Source: an uncultured Oscillibacter sp. (lineage in GTDB: Bacteria > Bacillota > Clostridia > Oscillospirales > Oscillospiraceae). From it: a stretch of 64,000 bases of DNA. A program made the translations under genes and the position numbers. Where the stretch lies: positions 1 through 64,000 of the forward strand of contig CAKTMK010000001.1 in NCBI GenBank assembly GCA_934574045.1. Reading direction: 5' to 3'. The notes under the pieces are model-generated. The model saw only the letters and a list, made by a program, of their open reading frames with translations, made no database searches and was not told the origin of the DNA. Below, piece after piece: positions 16,738-25,460 of this stretch. Positions within the stretch are counted from its first letter, which is position 1; the number at the start of each line of letters is the position of its first letter.

Positions 16738-17649
16738 TCACCCGCCCAGCGTAGCAAGGCGGCGCATGGCGTTCAGCGCATCGTCCTCCACAGGGGCGGT
16801 CAGCGCTCCGCCCAGCGCGTCCCGGACGGAAGCATCCTGCCCGCAGACCTGCGCCAGCGCGGCGGAGAGCGCATCGCGGAACCGCTCCGTTTTCAGCTCA
16901 TCGTCGTCTGGCCAGGCCGCGAGGATCACACTGTAATACGGCTCCGTCTCGCCGATCACGCCGTCCGCTCCCTCCCGCGTGTCCGCCGGGACCGCCAGCA
17001 CGTCCGCCGCGCTTTCGCCGTCCCCGTCCGTCTCAGCATACGTCACGCGGCTCAGGTCCGAGAGGGTATTGCCCTCGTACCGGTCCGCCAGCCACACGGA
17101 AACCATGCCCCGCTCCTCGCCGCCGATCACGCTCCACGCGGCCCGGTTCAGCTCATCCCACGTCAGCGGCGTGTCCGACGCGGCCCGGGCGGACAGCTGG
17201 CAGCCATACTCCGTCGGCCCCGCCAGCAGCAGCATCCGCCGGCCGCCGGCTTCCGCCCCCGCCGTCTCCGCCGCCGTCAGGAGCGGAACGGCTTCGCCGC
17301 CCAGCTCCGCGAACACTGTCCCCGGAAGGACCGCCAGATCCACGCTGCCGTCGTTCAGCGCCTGCGCCGACGCGGCGGGAGACGCGCCCACCGTCGTCTC
17401 CACCCGCCCGACGGCCACGCCCTGCTCCGCCAGCGCCGCAGGCAGCAGCTCCGGAAGCATCCGCAGCGCCTGCATCAGCGTGTCCTCGTCTGCGGCGGAG
17501 CGAGTCAGCTCCAGCCGCAGCGTCTCCCGCTGCATCTCCTCCCGCGCGGGCGGCTCCTGCACCGACGGCTCCGGGCCGCTTCCCTGTCCGCAGGCGGGCA
17601 GGAGCGCCAGCGCCAGCAGCGCCACCAGCAGCGTCGTTCGTTTTCTCAT
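16738..17649 (-). CDS. PhnD-like substrate-binding lipoprotein
   Basis: A 303-aa exported lipoprotein. MRKRTTLLVALLALALLPAC ends in a LPAC lipobox, and GAGGAG precedes the ATG at 17649. The mature sequence resembles the phosphate/phosphonate-binding PhnD family: a VGASPAASAQALNDGSVDLAVLPG segment near residue 100, which fits the ligand loop, and a further GADGVIGETEPYYSVI stretch. No permease or ATPase gene lies next to it, so it is an orphan binding protein or a sensor partner. The substrate is unknown. Confidence 0.7.
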   Translation of the reverse strand: MRKRTTLLVALLALALLPACGQGSGPEPSVQEPPAREEMQRETLRLELTRSAADEDTLMQALRMLPELLPAALAEQGVAVGRVETTVGASPAASAQALNDGSVDLAVLPGTVFAELGGEAVPLLTAAETAGAEAGGRRMLLLAGPTEYGCQLSARAASDTPLTWDELNRAAWSVIGGEERGMVSVWLADRYEGNTLSDLSRVTYAETDGDGESAADVLAVPADTREGADGVIGETEPYYSVILAAWPDDDELKTERFRDALSAALAQVCGQDASVRDALGGALTAPVEDDALNAMRRLATLGG

Positions 17650-17699
17650 GTCGTTCTCCTCTCGTCCCCGCGGGGTCTCCTTTCCCGGCGCGGCGGGTG

Positions 17700-17728
17700 T
17701 AGACTTTCCGCGAAAATGCTGGTATAAT
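17700..17728 (+). promoter_or_regulatory. Promoter of the cupin/HPt pair
   Basis: TAGACT (17700-17705), 17 bases, TATAAT (17723-17728) with TGG directly upstream, an extended -10 element. The cupin start is about 115 bases downstream. Confidence 0.6.
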
Positions 17729-17768
17729 CGTGAAAACGGCCCGCGGCCGTTCCGTGGTCCATGACCTG

Positions 17769-17797
17769 ATTGTAGCATTGCGGGCCGTCGGACGCAA
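17769..17797 (-). promoter_or_regulatory. Promoter of the PhnD-like gene
   Basis: On the minus strand TTGCGT (17792-17797), 17 bases, TACAAT (17769-17774), with TGC upstream of the -10. The inverted repeat GACGCA-AGG-TGCGTC (17791-17805) covers its -35 and could be an operator. This promoter fires across the + strand promoter at 17700-17728, so the two transcripts overlap at their 5' ends. Confidence 0.6.
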
Positions 17798-17842
17798 GGT
17801 GCGTCCGCACATTTGAAATTTGAAAACAGGAGGCTGGGAAGG

Positions 17843-18196
17843 ATGTATCGTTTGTCAGCAGACTGCCCCCGCGGGGAAAAGCAGGTGGCCGGCGGAGCGG
17901 GCCTTGTTCGCATGAAGGTGCTGGCCGCGCCGGAGGAAATGTACCGCAGCGCCCGCCTTTTCAACCACATTACGCTGGACCCCGGCTGCTCCATCGGCTA
18001 CCACGCCCACCAGCACGAAACGGAGTTCTATTATCTCCTCAGTGGCGAGGCCGTGTTCAACGACAACGGGACGGAGGTCCTGCTCCACGCCGGGGACGTG
18101 ACGCAGACCGGATACGGCCAGTCCCACAGTCTGGAAAACCGGAGCGCTGCGCCGGTGGAGCTGATCGCCCTGATCGTGACGGAAACGAACGGGTGA
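17843..18196 (+). CDS. Single-domain cupin protein
   Basis: A 117-aa cupin. The metal-binding motif 1 is visible as GYHAHQHETEFYYLLSGEA (His, His, Glu) and motif 2 as GDVTQTGYGQSHSLEN. The start at 17843 lies nine bases after AGGAGG; the ATG 30 bases upstream has no RBS. Such small cupins bind a metal and act as isomerases, dioxygenases or sugar-binding sensors, and the sequence does not decide. It is followed at once by the HPt gene. Confidence 0.8.
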   Translation: MYRLSADCPRGEKQVAGGAGLVRMKVLAAPEEMYRSARLFNHITLDPGCSIGYHAHQHETEFYYLLSGEAVFNDNGTEVLLHAGDVTQTGYGQSHSLENRSAAPVELIALIVTETNG

Positions 18197-18197
18197 G

Positions 18198-18554
18198 ATG
18201 ATGAGCAGCCTGATTGAGCGCCTGCGCGCGGCGGGCGCGGATATGGACGGCGCGATGGACCGCCTGTGCGGGGACGAGGAGCTGTACGCCTCCTGCCTGG
18301 CCTATTTCCTCTCCGACCCGGCCTTTGACGCGCTGGGCGCGGCGCTGGATGCGGGGAACTATGCCGCTGCATTCGAGTCGGCCCACGCCCTGAAGGGCGT
18401 GGCCGGGAATCTGGGGCTGACGAAATGCTATCAGCTCTGCTGCGCGCTGGTGGAGCCGCTGCGCGGCGGCGCGCCGGGCGGCGCCGATCTGGCGGGAGCC
18501 TGCCGCGCGCTGCTGGAGTATCGGGAAGCGCTCCGGGCCATAGCGCAGGCATGA
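18198..18554 (+). CDS. Stand-alone histidine phosphotransfer (HPt) protein
   Basis: A 118-aa HPt domain: the stretch AHALKGVAGNLGL near residue 61 has the phospho-accepting His followed by the conserved Lys-Gly. The rest is a predicted helical bundle. It starts 2 bases after the cupin stop, with GGGTGAG as RBS. No hybrid kinase or response regulator is beside it, so its partners must lie elsewhere. Fused HPt domains such as that of CheA have the same motif. Confidence 0.8.
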   Translation: MMSSLIERLRAAGADMDGAMDRLCGDEELYASCLAYFLSDPAFDALGAALDAGNYAAAFESAHALKGVAGNLGLTKCYQLCCALVEPLRGGAPGGADLAGACRALLEYREALRAIAQA

Positions 18555-18575
18555 CGCGCCGCAGATAAAGCGAAA

Positions 18576-18616
18576 GGCTGAACACCGAACGCCGGGCTCC
18601 GGCGCGATGTTCAGCC
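18576..18616. terminator. Terminator after the HPt gene (also faces csrA)
   Basis: GGCTGAACA and TGTTCAGCC flank an inner GC-rich arm (CGCCGG/CCGGCG). On the plus strand it is followed by TTATTTTTC, and on the minus strand by TTTCGCTTT. It separates convergent transcripts. Confidence 0.8.
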
Positions 18617-18650
18617 TTATTTTTCTGGTTTTCGCCGCGCGGAGGGCACC

Positions 18651-18896
18651 TTACCGCTTCGCCCCGTCCGTCCCGCCGGTCAGAAGGCCCAGCAGCTCCA
18701 TGGGGGACGCTTCCTCCCGGGCCGCGTCCTGATTGGCATCCATAGCACGGCGCAGTTCGCTGCGCAGGATCGTCATGCTGCGGGGCGCGTCGATGGCCAG
18801 CCGCACCCGGCCCCCGGCCTCCACGGAGACCACGGTCACCTTGATCTGGTCGCCGATCAGCAGGGACTCGCCCGCCTTTCTCTGGAGAATCAGCAT
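18651..18896 (-). CDS. csrA: Carbon storage regulator CsrA
   Basis: RNA-binding translational regulator; in Bacillota it represses flagellin (hag) translation. The first ~50 of 81 residues match CsrA (MLILQRKAGESLLIGDQIKV, then RLAIDAPRSMTILRSEL). The tail is longer than usual. It overlaps the end of fliW by 7 bases, the partner that antagonises it, so both are made together. GGGGGAGG precedes the ATG. Confidence 0.95.
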   Translation of the reverse strand: MLILQRKAGESLLIGDQIKVTVVSVEAGGRVRLAIDAPRSMTILRSELRRAMDANQDAAREEASPMELLGLLTGGTDGAKR

Positions 18897-19345
18897 GGAC
18901 GCCGTGCCTCCCCCGCTCGGAACTCCGACAGGCGGTGGCGCATCTCATAGCCGCCGTCCTCCAGGATCGTCTGCATCGCCGCGCCGGTGTCCTCGTTCAC
19001 CGCGATGGGGCACTTGAGGTTCACCGTGCTCTCGGAGATGGGGCTGCGCACCACGCACAGGGCGTAAAAGCTCAGGTCCTGACTCTTCTCCGCACCCAGC
19101 GCCTCCAGCTCCGCGCTCTGCAGCTCCGGCGCGTAGTCCGGCTTGAGTGAGAAGGGATTCAGCGCCACAAAGGCAAGCTCCGGCGTTTTCAGGCTCTGGA
19201 AGCACAAAAGCGTTCCGCCGCTGCCGGCAAAGGGGAGCAGGAGGAACTCCTTCTCCTCCTCAAAGCCGAACAAACCGTCCCGGAAGTGGAGCACGTCCGT
19301 CTCGGCGCAGTCGATCTCTCCGAAATATTTGGTGCGGATCTGCAT
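18890..19345 (-). CDS. fliW: Flagellar assembly factor FliW
   Basis: Binds flagellin and CsrA in a partner switch that couples flagellin supply to secretion. The 151-aa protein has the typical opening MQIRTKYFGEIDC, FRDGLFGFEEEKEFLLLP and the C-terminal NLKCPIAVNEDTG segment. AAAGGAG precedes the ATG. It lies between the DUF6470 gene and csrA in a flgM-to-csrA operon, the same order as in B. subtilis (yviE-fliW-csrA). Confidence 0.96.
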   Translation of the reverse strand: MQIRTKYFGEIDCAETDVLHFRDGLFGFEEEKEFLLLPFAGSGGTLLCFQSLKTPELAFVALNPFSLKPDYAPELQSAELEALGAEKSQDLSFYALCVVRSPISESTVNLKCPIAVNEDTGAAMQTILEDGGYEMRHRLSEFRAGEARRPC

Positions 19346-19367
19346 GGGGTCTCCTTTCTGTCCGGCC

Positions 19368-19979
19368 TCAGGCCTTCACGTCGATGGGCGTGTAGTTGGG
19401 GTCGGAGGAGGGCGGGACGTACAGCGGTCCGCCCACGTATTTGATGATCACGTCCGGCTGCTGTGTCACCTCGATCTGGATATCGCCGGGGGTGAACTCA
19501 AAGCTCCCCTGCAGGCTGCGCCAGTCGAAATTCATCTTGTCCATCTCATAGCGGATGTTCAGCTCGGCCTTGTCCCAGGAGATGTCCACGCCCTGCGTAG
19601 GCAGAAACTGCAGCCCGACGTTGGTTTTCAAATCTCTGTTCTGCGCATCCATGGCAAACTGCGTCACCATTTCCTCTCCGATCCGCGCGTGCAGCAGCAG
19701 CTGGCCCTGCTGGGCATAGGTCGCGGTCGCTTCATAGGCGGCCTGCCGCCCCGCCTGCGCGCTGTTCTTGATCTGGTTCGCCAGCGTCGGCACAACGGAA
19801 TTGCGGGCCTCGAACGTGTCCAGATTTACGCGGATGGGTTTGCTGCGGATGCTCATTCCGCCCTTGTCCCGACTGATCTCCATGTCCACCGATCCGCGGC
19901 TGTATTCCAGCTTTGCATCCGTGACCTGCATTTCGATCTTGATCGGGACCGATTTGATCTCAATCAGCGGATAGGTCAT
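19368..19979 (-). CDS. DUF6470 (YviE-like) flagellar-locus protein
   Basis: A 203-aa soluble protein of unknown function. It resembles the YviE/DUF6470 family found between flgL and fliW in motile Bacillota: it opens MTYPLIEIKSVPIKIEM and has a C-terminal SFEFTPGDIQIEVTQQPDVI segment. Predicted mostly beta, no signal or membrane helix. GAAGGAG precedes the ATG. The name rests largely on its position. Confidence 0.8.
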   Translation of the reverse strand: MTYPLIEIKSVPIKIEMQVTDAKLEYSRGSVDMEISRDKGGMSIRSKPIRVNLDTFEARNSVVPTLANQIKNSAQAGRQAAYEATATYAQQGQLLLHARIGEEMVTQFAMDAQNRDLKTNVGLQFLPTQGVDISWDKAELNIRYEMDKMNFDWRSLQGSFEFTPGDIQIEVTQQPDVIIKYVGGPLYVPPSSDPNYTPIDVKA

Positions 19980-20068
19980 TGATATTCACTCCTTCTCAGT
20001 CCCGGTCTCCGGGACTTGAATTTTTCTCTCTCGGATGCTGGGTCCTTCCGGCGGCGCGGGCCGCGCCG

Positions 20069-21106
20069 TCAGCTCATATAGTCGATCAGGGACTGGGACA
20101 GGATGCTGTTGCCCACCTTCAGCGCCGCGTTATAGCAGTACTGCGCCCACGAAAAGTCCGTGATGGCGGAGGCCAGATCCACCTGCTCGATGCCCAGAAT
20201 CTGCTCGTTCAGCTCGCTGGCGGTCTGCTCCAGCCGCTCCTCCGTGGTGCTCAGATAGGAGGTCCGCCCGTCCAGCGAGGTCCACTTGCTGGTGATGTCG
20301 TCGATGCCGGATTTCAGTTTCCCGGTCAGGCGGTCAGCGTCCGCCTGATCCTGACCGGAAGCCCACTCGCCGGTGTCTGGATCGCAGCGCTTGAAAATGT
20401 CGGAGAGCTTCATGATGACGGACACCAGATTCTTCGGGTCGCCGTCGTCATCCACGCCGTAACCGACGAAGTCGATGCCGCTGAGCGCGCCGTTGAACGC
20501 GCTGGACGAGATCAGCTCACCGTTGGCATCCTCGCTCAGGCCGCTGCCGATGTCCACATAACTGGTCTCCTGATTCATGGCCTCCAGCTTGTCGCCGTCC
20601 GCCGTTCCCGCCGCCGCGTCCACCGGCACGCCGCGGTAGGTCAGCGTGGAGCCGTTGAGCTGGAACGGCGCATCGCCCAGCGAGTCCTTCCCGCCGAAAA
20701 TGAACGCGGAGCCGTACTGCGCGTTCAGCGTCTGCACGATGGATTCCGCCGCGCCCTTGAGCACCTCGCCCAGAGGCTGGCGGCCGGAGGCGGTGGGATC
20801 GTTCAGTCCGGCCAGGGCGGAGACCTTGGCCTGCTCGTCGGCCAGCTTGCCCTTAATGCTGCTCAGCGCGTCGCAGGCGCTGGAGAACTTCTTATTCAGG
20901 GCCGTCGTGCTCTCCAGCTGCGCGTTGGTGCGGGAGAAGGAGCGGCGCAGGCGGAACGCCTGAGTCGCCGCGGCGGGGTCCTCTGCATAGGAGTTGTAAT
21001 TGCTCTGGCTGAGGACCTTGTTGCGGGAGGCGTTGAGCGTATTGCTGGAGCGCGTCAGGCTGGATTTATAGCCCCGCAGCGTTCCGTTCGTTGTGACACG
21101 GATCAT
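20069..21106 (-). CDS. flgL: Flagellar hook-associated protein 3 (FlgL)
   Basis: Junction protein between the hook and the filament. The 345-aa sequence has a flagellin-like N-terminus (MIRVTTNGTLRGYKSSL, SYAEDPAAATQAFRLRRSF) and C-terminus (LASAITDFSWAQYCYNAALKVGNSIL). The centre, rich in Asp and Gly, is variable. AGGAGG precedes the ATG, and the gene follows flgK after 14 bases. Confidence 0.93.
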   Translation of the reverse strand: MIRVTTNGTLRGYKSSLTRSSNTLNASRNKVLSQSNYNSYAEDPAAATQAFRLRRSFSRTNAQLESTTALNKKFSSACDALSSIKGKLADEQAKVSALAGLNDPTASGRQPLGEVLKGAAESIVQTLNAQYGSAFIFGGKDSLGDAPFQLNGSTLTYRGVPVDAAAGTADGDKLEAMNQETSYVDIGSGLSEDANGELISSSAFNGALSGIDFVGYGVDDDGDPKNLVSVIMKLSDIFKRCDPDTGEWASGQDQADADRLTGKLKSGIDDITSKWTSLDGRTSYLSTTEERLEQTASELNEQILGIEQVDLASAITDFSWAQYCYNAALKVGNSILSQSLIDYMS

Positions 21107-21120
21107 TGGATATTCCTCCT

Positions 21121-23019
21121 TTACAGGCCGACCACGCCGGTGCCGTTGATGAGCTTGTCAAGGACCTGATCCAGCGTCGTCATCAGGCGGCAGGCCGCGC
21201 TGTAGGACTTCTGGAACTGCATGAGGTTCATGGCCTCGTCGTTCAGGTCCACGCCGGAAAAGCTCTCCCGGCTCACATCCAGCTCCGTGGCGGTCACGTC
21301 GTAGTTGTTCAAAAGCGTCTCGGTGCTTTTCACATCCTGCGCCAGCGTCTCCTCGATGTTGGTGAACATCTCCTCAAAGCTGCCGCGGAAGAACCGGACG
21401 GTGCCGTTGGCCGCGTCCGCCGCCACCTCGCTGGGGTAGTAATCCTGCTTCCCGTCAAACAGGGTGAGGATGTGGATGATGTTCTGGTTGTCGGAGGAGC
21501 CGACCTTGGCCGTTCCGGCCAGCGTCTCAAAGGAGTTCTGCAGAACGGAGGGGTCCACCGACCAGCTCTTGGAGATGGAGATATTCGCAGCAGTGATCTT
21601 GTCGGTAGCGTCGCCCTTGCTGCCGTTGCTGAACAGGACGCCGCCCGCCGATACGCCGCCGGCCTCCAGCTTCGCCTGCTGAGCCGCGGTCAGCGTGTCG
21701 GTATACTTCAGCGGGCCGGTCGTTCCGGCCGCGGCGTCCAGCGTGAACTTGAGCTGTTTGCCGTTTTTGTCCACGTAATATCCGTCGGCGTCGTGCAGAT
21801 AGCCGGTATTCGCGCCGTTGAACACAGTGGCGATCTGCCGCGCCAGCGCGTCCAGCGCCTTCTGATAGTAGGGGATGCCGCGCTTGGTGGCGGAGCCGCC
21901 GTCCAGTTTATCCATTACGACGGAGGTAAACTCGCCCTCCTCGGTCAAAAGCTCCCGGCTGGCCTGAAGCGCGCCGTACAGCTCCGTGTCCCCGAACTCA
22001 TAGGGTTTGGATTCATCATCGGCCTTTCCCTCGTTGAGCACCTGCCCGTTGCGGTTCGTCAGCTTGGAGAGCGTGAAGGTGTAGGGCACCTCCGCCGCGG
22101 CGTTCTTTTCCTTCGTCGGGTTGCCCGCGGCGTCGAGATAGGGCGGGCTGTCCGGCACAGTCTTGTCATAGGCCGGGTTCTTGGCCTTGGCGCTGGCCAT
22201 GGTGAGCTTGCCGGTATAGTCGCCGTCCACCAGCGTCACCGGCTTGTCGCCGGAGGTCTTGATGACCAGCTTATCCACGCTCTTGCCCGCGCCGATCTGC
22301 ACGGGAGAGTAGGAGACGTCGATCTTGATGTACTGGGACAGGTCGTCGATCAGCAGGTTGCGCTGATCGCGCAGCTCCAGCGCGGAGTCGCCGAACATCT
22401 CCTGCTTGAGAATGCTCTCGTTCAGGGTGCGGATGTTGGCAAGGATGTCGTTGACCTCGGCCACGTCGTCGGTCAGGCGGCCGATCTGATTGTCCCGCAC
22501 CTCGTCGATGCGCTTGGAGAAGTTGTTCAGCAGCTTCACAAGAGAGTCCGCAGAGGTGCGCACCAGCGTCAGGAATTCCTCCTCGGTGGTCTGGTCGCCG
22601 GTCAGCTTGGCCAGCTGATTGCGCAGGTCCTGAAACTGGGCGGCCAGAATGCCCTCGCCCTCGTTTCCGGCGGAGCCGGTGCCCACCTCGTCCAGAATGC
22701 TGCTCAGCTCCTTCAGGCCGTTGAGCTTGGTGTCCATCGCGCCCACGTTGGCATTCTCCGTGCGGTAGCGGATGTCCAGATACGGGTCCCGGAACTGGGA
22801 CATACCGGTGATGAGCGTGCCGGAGCCGGTGGCCCCGCCGTAGGCCGAGGCATAGTGGTTGGTCGCGCCCACCCGCAGGCTGACCTGATCCACCTTCTGG
22901 CGGGTGTAGCCGGTGGTGTTGATGTTGGAAATATTATGGCCCGTGACCTCCAGCGCCTTCTGTGACGCATAGATGCCAAGGCGCGCCGTGGTAAAAGCGC
23001 CGAATGTGGTAACGTCCAT
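21121..23019 (-). CDS. flgK: Flagellar hook-associated protein 1 (FlgK)
   Basis: First hook-filament junction protein, 632 aa. N-terminal motif ALEVTGHNISNINTTGYTRQKV is the FlgK/rod-hook signature. The C-terminal end SGVDLNDEAMNLMQFQKSYSAACRLMTTLD is the matching helical D0 region. The middle is variable. GGGAGG precedes the ATG, and flgN (its chaperone) is directly upstream. Confidence 0.95.
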   Translation of the reverse strand: MDVTTFGAFTTARLGIYASQKALEVTGHNISNINTTGYTRQKVDQVSLRVGATNHYASAYGGATGSGTLITGMSQFRDPYLDIRYRTENANVGAMDTKLNGLKELSSILDEVGTGSAGNEGEGILAAQFQDLRNQLAKLTGDQTTEEEFLTLVRTSADSLVKLLNNFSKRIDEVRDNQIGRLTDDVAEVNDILANIRTLNESILKQEMFGDSALELRDQRNLLIDDLSQYIKIDVSYSPVQIGAGKSVDKLVIKTSGDKPVTLVDGDYTGKLTMASAKAKNPAYDKTVPDSPPYLDAAGNPTKEKNAAAEVPYTFTLSKLTNRNGQVLNEGKADDESKPYEFGDTELYGALQASRELLTEEGEFTSVVMDKLDGGSATKRGIPYYQKALDALARQIATVFNGANTGYLHDADGYYVDKNGKQLKFTLDAAAGTTGPLKYTDTLTAAQQAKLEAGGVSAGGVLFSNGSKGDATDKITAANISISKSWSVDPSVLQNSFETLAGTAKVGSSDNQNIIHILTLFDGKQDYYPSEVAADAANGTVRFFRGSFEEMFTNIEETLAQDVKSTETLLNNYDVTATELDVSRESFSGVDLNDEAMNLMQFQKSYSAACRLMTTLDQVLDKLINGTGVVGL

Positions 23020-23049
23020 CTGAGTACCTCCCTGCCCGCGCGGCGGGCC

Positions 23050-23529
23050 TTATGCTCTGAAATCTGTTTTCATCTGCGGCGGAAGATCCACCGGTGCGCC
23101 GGGATAGCCGGTCTGCGCGGCCCGCTCCGGATCCTCTGCCCGGATGGCCTTTTCGATCTGGTGGAGATTGCACTCCAGCGTATCCCGCGCCACCTCCATC
23201 GCGCCGCGGAACAGCTCGTACCGCTGGGTCAGGCGCTCCACCGTTTTCGCGGCCTGTTCCCGGATCTGCTCGTCGGGCGCATGGGCGGGCAGCTTTCTCA
23301 GCGGCACACCCTCCAGCCCCAGCGCGGCCAGCATGGCCGTCCGCTTCTGGTCATAGGAGCGCAGCGTCATGGACAATGCCTGCTCCTTTTTCATGCACTC
23401 GTTCAGCCCGTCCAGATCGTCCTCCCGGACGAAGCGGGTCTTTTCCTGCTCGATCCCGGTCAGCTCCTCCAGCGCGGCGCCCAGATCGTCCAGAAAGGCG
23501 AGGTACTGCGCAAAGCTCTCCCGGTTCAT
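23050..23529 (-). CDS. flgN: FlgN family export chaperone
   Basis: Chaperone that keeps FlgK and FlgL export-ready. The 159-aa protein is almost entirely predicted helix and coiled coil, with an LTGIEQEKTRFVREDDLDGLNE segment near residue 18 and a helical middle. It overlaps flgM by 4 bases (ATGA), and its place between flgM and flgK is diagnostic. The primary sequence of FlgN varies widely, so the call rests on context as well. Confidence 0.88.
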   Translation of the reverse strand: MNRESFAQYLAFLDDLGAALEELTGIEQEKTRFVREDDLDGLNECMKKEQALSMTLRSYDQKRTAMLAALGLEGVPLRKLPAHAPDEQIREQAAKTVERLTQRYELFRGAMEVARDTLECNLHQIEKAIRAEDPERAAQTGYPGAPVDLPPQMKTDFRA

Positions 23530-23840
23530 GCCCGGACCTCCAGCAGCATCGCCGCGGCGATGGACTCCGGCTCGGCGCGGTAAGCGCCGCTGCGCACCTG
23601 CTCGCGCAGCTGCTGGATGCTGCCGGTGCTGGCGCTGGCGCGCACATCCTGCACCAGCCGGGCGGCCAGCTCCTTGCGGAAGCGGGATTCGCCGGAGGAT
23701 TCCTGCGAAATGTCCACCTGATCGAAGGAGCCGCTCTGGACGCGGGCCCTTCCGGTCCCGGATGCGGACGGATAGCTCTGTACGCCGGACAGTGCCTGCG
23801 CATACGCCGCCGCAGCGGCAGTTTCATTCGTGATTCTCAT
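23526..23840 (-). CDS. flgM: Anti-sigma-28 factor FlgM
   Basis: Binds and inhibits the flagellar sigma factor (sigma-D/FliA) until the hook is finished. 104 aa, with the C-terminal FlgM-like stretch FRKELAARLVQDVRASASTGSIQQLREQVRSG and AEPESIAAAML. The N-terminal half is disordered, as in the family. GGAGG lies nine bases before the ATG. First gene of the flgM-to-csrA operon. Confidence 0.92.
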   Translation of the reverse strand: MRITNETAAAAAYAQALSGVQSYPSASGTGRARVQSGSFDQVDISQESSGESRFRKELAARLVQDVRASASTGSIQQLREQVRSGAYRAEPESIAAAMLLEVRA

Positions 23841-24338
23841 CGTTCGGCGCCTCCTTCAAGCGGTGCGGTCTCATCCTGCGTCCCGCGCACGCTTGGGCGT
23901 GGGATCGCGTTCGTTGTCATCATCATTCAAATCCTGTTCCGCCGCTGCTTTTCCCGGCTGGGACGCGCGGCGGCTTTTGATCTATTTATTATCTCGGCAT
24001 TCCTTCTGAAAAAATAATAGGGAAATCAAAAAAATCCCAAACATCCGCTTTTTCGTCTCCCGCCGCCGAAAAATAACCGTGAAACCGCCGTCAGGATCTC
24101 AGACGGAGCGTGCCGCGGGGCCGCCGCTGAAAACAGCGCGGCAGGCCGCGGAGCCAACGGGAAAAACAGCGGGACTGCCGGCCTTTGCCGGCGCGCTGCG
24201 GAACTCCTCCCGGAAGTCTCTCAGGAAACGCAAAAGGAGCCTCCGGCCAGCCGGCCGGAGGCTCCTGAAGTTCCGTTTTCAAGCCGTGCGCACCATTTCC
24301 GCCACCCATGCCGCTTTCCGGCCGGGACGCGCGGGCGG
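23841..24338. other. Intergenic region between flgM and cheB (no gene)
   Basis: A 498-base stretch. It contains the upstream region of flgM and the cheB terminator (24235-24266). On the minus strand GCCGAGAT (about 23988-23995) resembles a sigma-D -10 (GCCGATAT) but the -35 is poor. Open frames across it have no RBS. Nothing else recognised. Confidence 0.6.
24235..24266 (-). terminator. Terminator after cheB
   Basis: Perfect 14-bp stem AGGAGCCTCCGGCC / GGCCGGAGGCTCCT with a 4-base loop, followed on the minus strand by TTTTG. It closes cheA-cheW-cheR-cheB. Confidence 0.88.
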
Positions 24339-25412
24339 TCACAGGCTTTTCAGATGCCGCAGCAGAACGCCCGCGATGTTTTCACAGGACGCCTGCACCT
24401 GCACCGCGCCGATGTCGTTGGCCACCATGGGCATTCCGTACACCACGGAGGATTCCTTATCCTGTCCGATGGTATACGCGCCCGCCTTGCGCATGGCCAG
24501 CAGGCCGTCCGCGCCGTCGTGGCCCATGCCGGTCATGATGATGCCCACCATCCGGGTCTTGACCACGTCCGCCATGGACTGGAACAGCACGTCTACCGAC
24601 GGGCGGTGTCCGCTGACCTTTTCGCCCGGACGGCAGGACACCCGGTACCGGTCCCCGATCCGCACAAAGCGGCACTGATAGTCTGCCGGGGCCACCAGCG
24701 CAAGGCCGCGGTACAGATCGTCTCCGTCCACGGCCTCCCGCACCTCCATGGCGCACAGGCGGTTGAGCCGGTCGGCGTACATCTTGGTAAAGCCCGGCGG
24801 CATATGCTGCACGATGACCATGGGCGGGATATCCGCCGGAAGGCGCTTCATGACCTCCAGCGTGGCCTCCGTTCCGCCGGTGGAGGCGCCCAGCCCGATC
24901 ATCACATGGTCCAGCGCCGGAGAGGCCCCCAGCAGGGGGATGGTCTCCACCGCCGGCTTGGCTGCGGCGGACGACGCTGCCGGGGCTGGATGGGAGGCGG
25001 TGCGGACCTTGGCATAGGCCGCCGCCTCGATCTTCTGGGCCAGCGTTCCGATAAATTCTTCCTTGCTCTGGCGGCTGTCCGGCTTGCGGACAAAGTCCAC
25101 CGCGCCGGCGGCCAGCGCCTCGAACACATGCAGGTTCAGGGACGAGACCAGGATCACCGGCACGCGGTACACGGGCATCAGCTTTTTCAAAAGCTCGATC
25201 CCGCTCATGTCCGGCATCTCCACGTCCAGCGTCACCACGTCGGGCTTCAGCTCCGGCGCTTTCTTCAGCGCGTCCGCGCCGTTCACGGCGAAGCCGACCA
25301 CCTGAATGTTTCCCTTGCCCATCAGGCCGCTGGTGATGAAGGTCCGCGCCACAGCGGAATCGTCCACCACCAGCACCCGGATGCGCTTTTTTACAGTTGC
25401 TTCAAACGCCAT
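24339..25412 (-). CDS. cheB: Chemotaxis protein-glutamate methylesterase CheB
   Basis: Removes methyl groups from chemoreceptors when phosphorylated. In 357 aa: an N-terminal receiver domain (VLVVDDSAVAR, phospho-Asp D63 in TLDVEMPDMSG), a linker, then the methylesterase domain with LGASTGGTEA (catalytic Ser), VQHMPPGFT (catalytic His) and MTGMGHDGADGLL (catalytic Asp). GGAGGAG precedes the ATG. Last gene of the che operon. Confidence 0.96.
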   Translation of the reverse strand: MAFEATVKKRIRVLVVDDSAVARTFITSGLMGKGNIQVVGFAVNGADALKKAPELKPDVVTLDVEMPDMSGIELLKKLMPVYRVPVILVSSLNLHVFEALAAGAVDFVRKPDSRQSKEEFIGTLAQKIEAAAYAKVRTASHPAPAASSAAAKPAVETIPLLGASPALDHVMIGLGASTGGTEATLEVMKRLPADIPPMVIVQHMPPGFTKMYADRLNRLCAMEVREAVDGDDLYRGLALVAPADYQCRFVRIGDRYRVSCRPGEKVSGHRPSVDVLFQSMADVVKTRMVGIIMTGMGHDGADGLLAMRKAGAYTIGQDKESSVVYGMPMVANDIGAVQVQASCENIAGVLLRHLKSL

Positions 25413-25460
25413 CGTATCTCCTCCGCGTCAGTCTATGCGTATCGAACGGACCATAAGACC

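Noticed and set aside
23970..24010. Sigma-D-type promoter upstream of flgM
   Set aside because: GCCGAGAT is one base from the -10 consensus, but no TAAA-like -35 stands at 14-16 bases. Too weak to list as a promoter.
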